A DNA stretch of 61,180 nt, taken from assembly GCF_038181555.1 (NCBI RefSeq), contig NZ_JBBWUA010000020.1:1-61180 (forward strand). The letters are read 5' to 3'. Positions 61,129-61,180 of the stretch are shown in pieces. The notes beneath the pieces were generated by a model that was not told the origin of the DNA, did not search any database, and saw only the letters and a program-made list of their open reading frames with translations. A program made the position numbers and the translations under genes. This DNA comes from Desulfitobacterium sp038181555. Its GTDB lineage: Bacteria > Bacillota > Desulfitobacteriia > Desulfitobacteriales > Desulfitobacteriaceae. Numbering within the stretch: position 1 is the stretch's first letter; each line of letters starts with the position of its first letter.

Positions 61129-61180
61129 TACTGACACAGGATCAAGTTTAATTACAAACGACAATAGTCGGGGAGTTCAG

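Overview
This window looks like chromosome from an anaerobic, spore-forming, diderm-free Firmicute of the Desulfitobacterium/Desulfosporosinus type. That assignment is inferred from the sporulation genes yqfC/yqfD and a pgpH-type HD hydrolase, the Bacillus-like core gene order, a T-box in front of a two-subunit glycyl-tRNA synthetase, a Tat-exported selenocysteine formate dehydrogenase, and c-type cytochrome and sulfur-transfer proteins. No rRNA gene is present to confirm it.

Core backbone. The order mtaB - HIT - rpsU - yqeY ... yqfC - yqfD - phoH - pgpH - ybeY - dgkA - cdd - era - (deoC) - recO ... glyQ - glyS - ccpN - ppsR matches the well known Bacillus/Clostridia housekeeping cluster. Two accessory blocks interrupt it. 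Block 1 (about 4.1-11.6 kb, between yqeY and yqfC) is a six-gene group-4 [NiFe]-hydrogenase-like complex, with NuoL/M/N-like, NuoH-like, NuoC-D fusion and NuoB-like subunits. Block 2 (about 20.9-42.8 kb, between recO and glyQ) contains four parts: (a) a complete selenoprotein island, fdnGHI - fdhE - selC - selA - selB, with the in-frame TGA and a SECIS hairpin visible in fdnG; (b) a sugar-modification cluster of DegT aminotransferase, GT2 glycosyltransferase and ATP-grasp ligase, with a GT39-type membrane glycosyltransferase on the other strand; (c) an SsuABC/NrtABC-type ABC importer; (d) a sulfur module of a double-rhodanese lipoprotein, a Tat/lipobox split-Soret-type dihaem cytochrome, two half-size YeeE/YedE permeases around a TusA protein, and a convergent LysR regulator.

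Carbon node. ccpN - ppsR - ppdK encode a CcpN-type repressor, the bifunctional PPDK regulator and pyruvate phosphate dikinase. ppdK is followed by a YjjG-type HAD phosphatase gene that is flanked by a decayed duplicate of the ppdK 3' end plus its terminator.

Flexible right end (51.4-61.18 kb). It holds a LytTR response regulator/GHKL kinase pair, a DUF1413-like gene enclosed by a ~110-bp direct repeat, a small Cys-rich protein, a coupled mini-ORF/two-TM protein pair, and a 1,837-residue secreted repeat protein. The last repeat of that protein breaks off abruptly about 140 bp before the window ends, where a minus-strand terminator suggests another gene or an insertion enters from the right.

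How the pieces fit: the Fdn complex oxidises formate outside the membrane into the quinone pool and depends on the adjacent selABC genes. The hydrogenase-like complex would couple a cytoplasmic redox reaction to ion translocation, but its electron-input subunits are not here. The sulfur module combines extracytoplasmic sulfur-handling domains with uptake and relay proteins, and it is the part that looks least like a described system.
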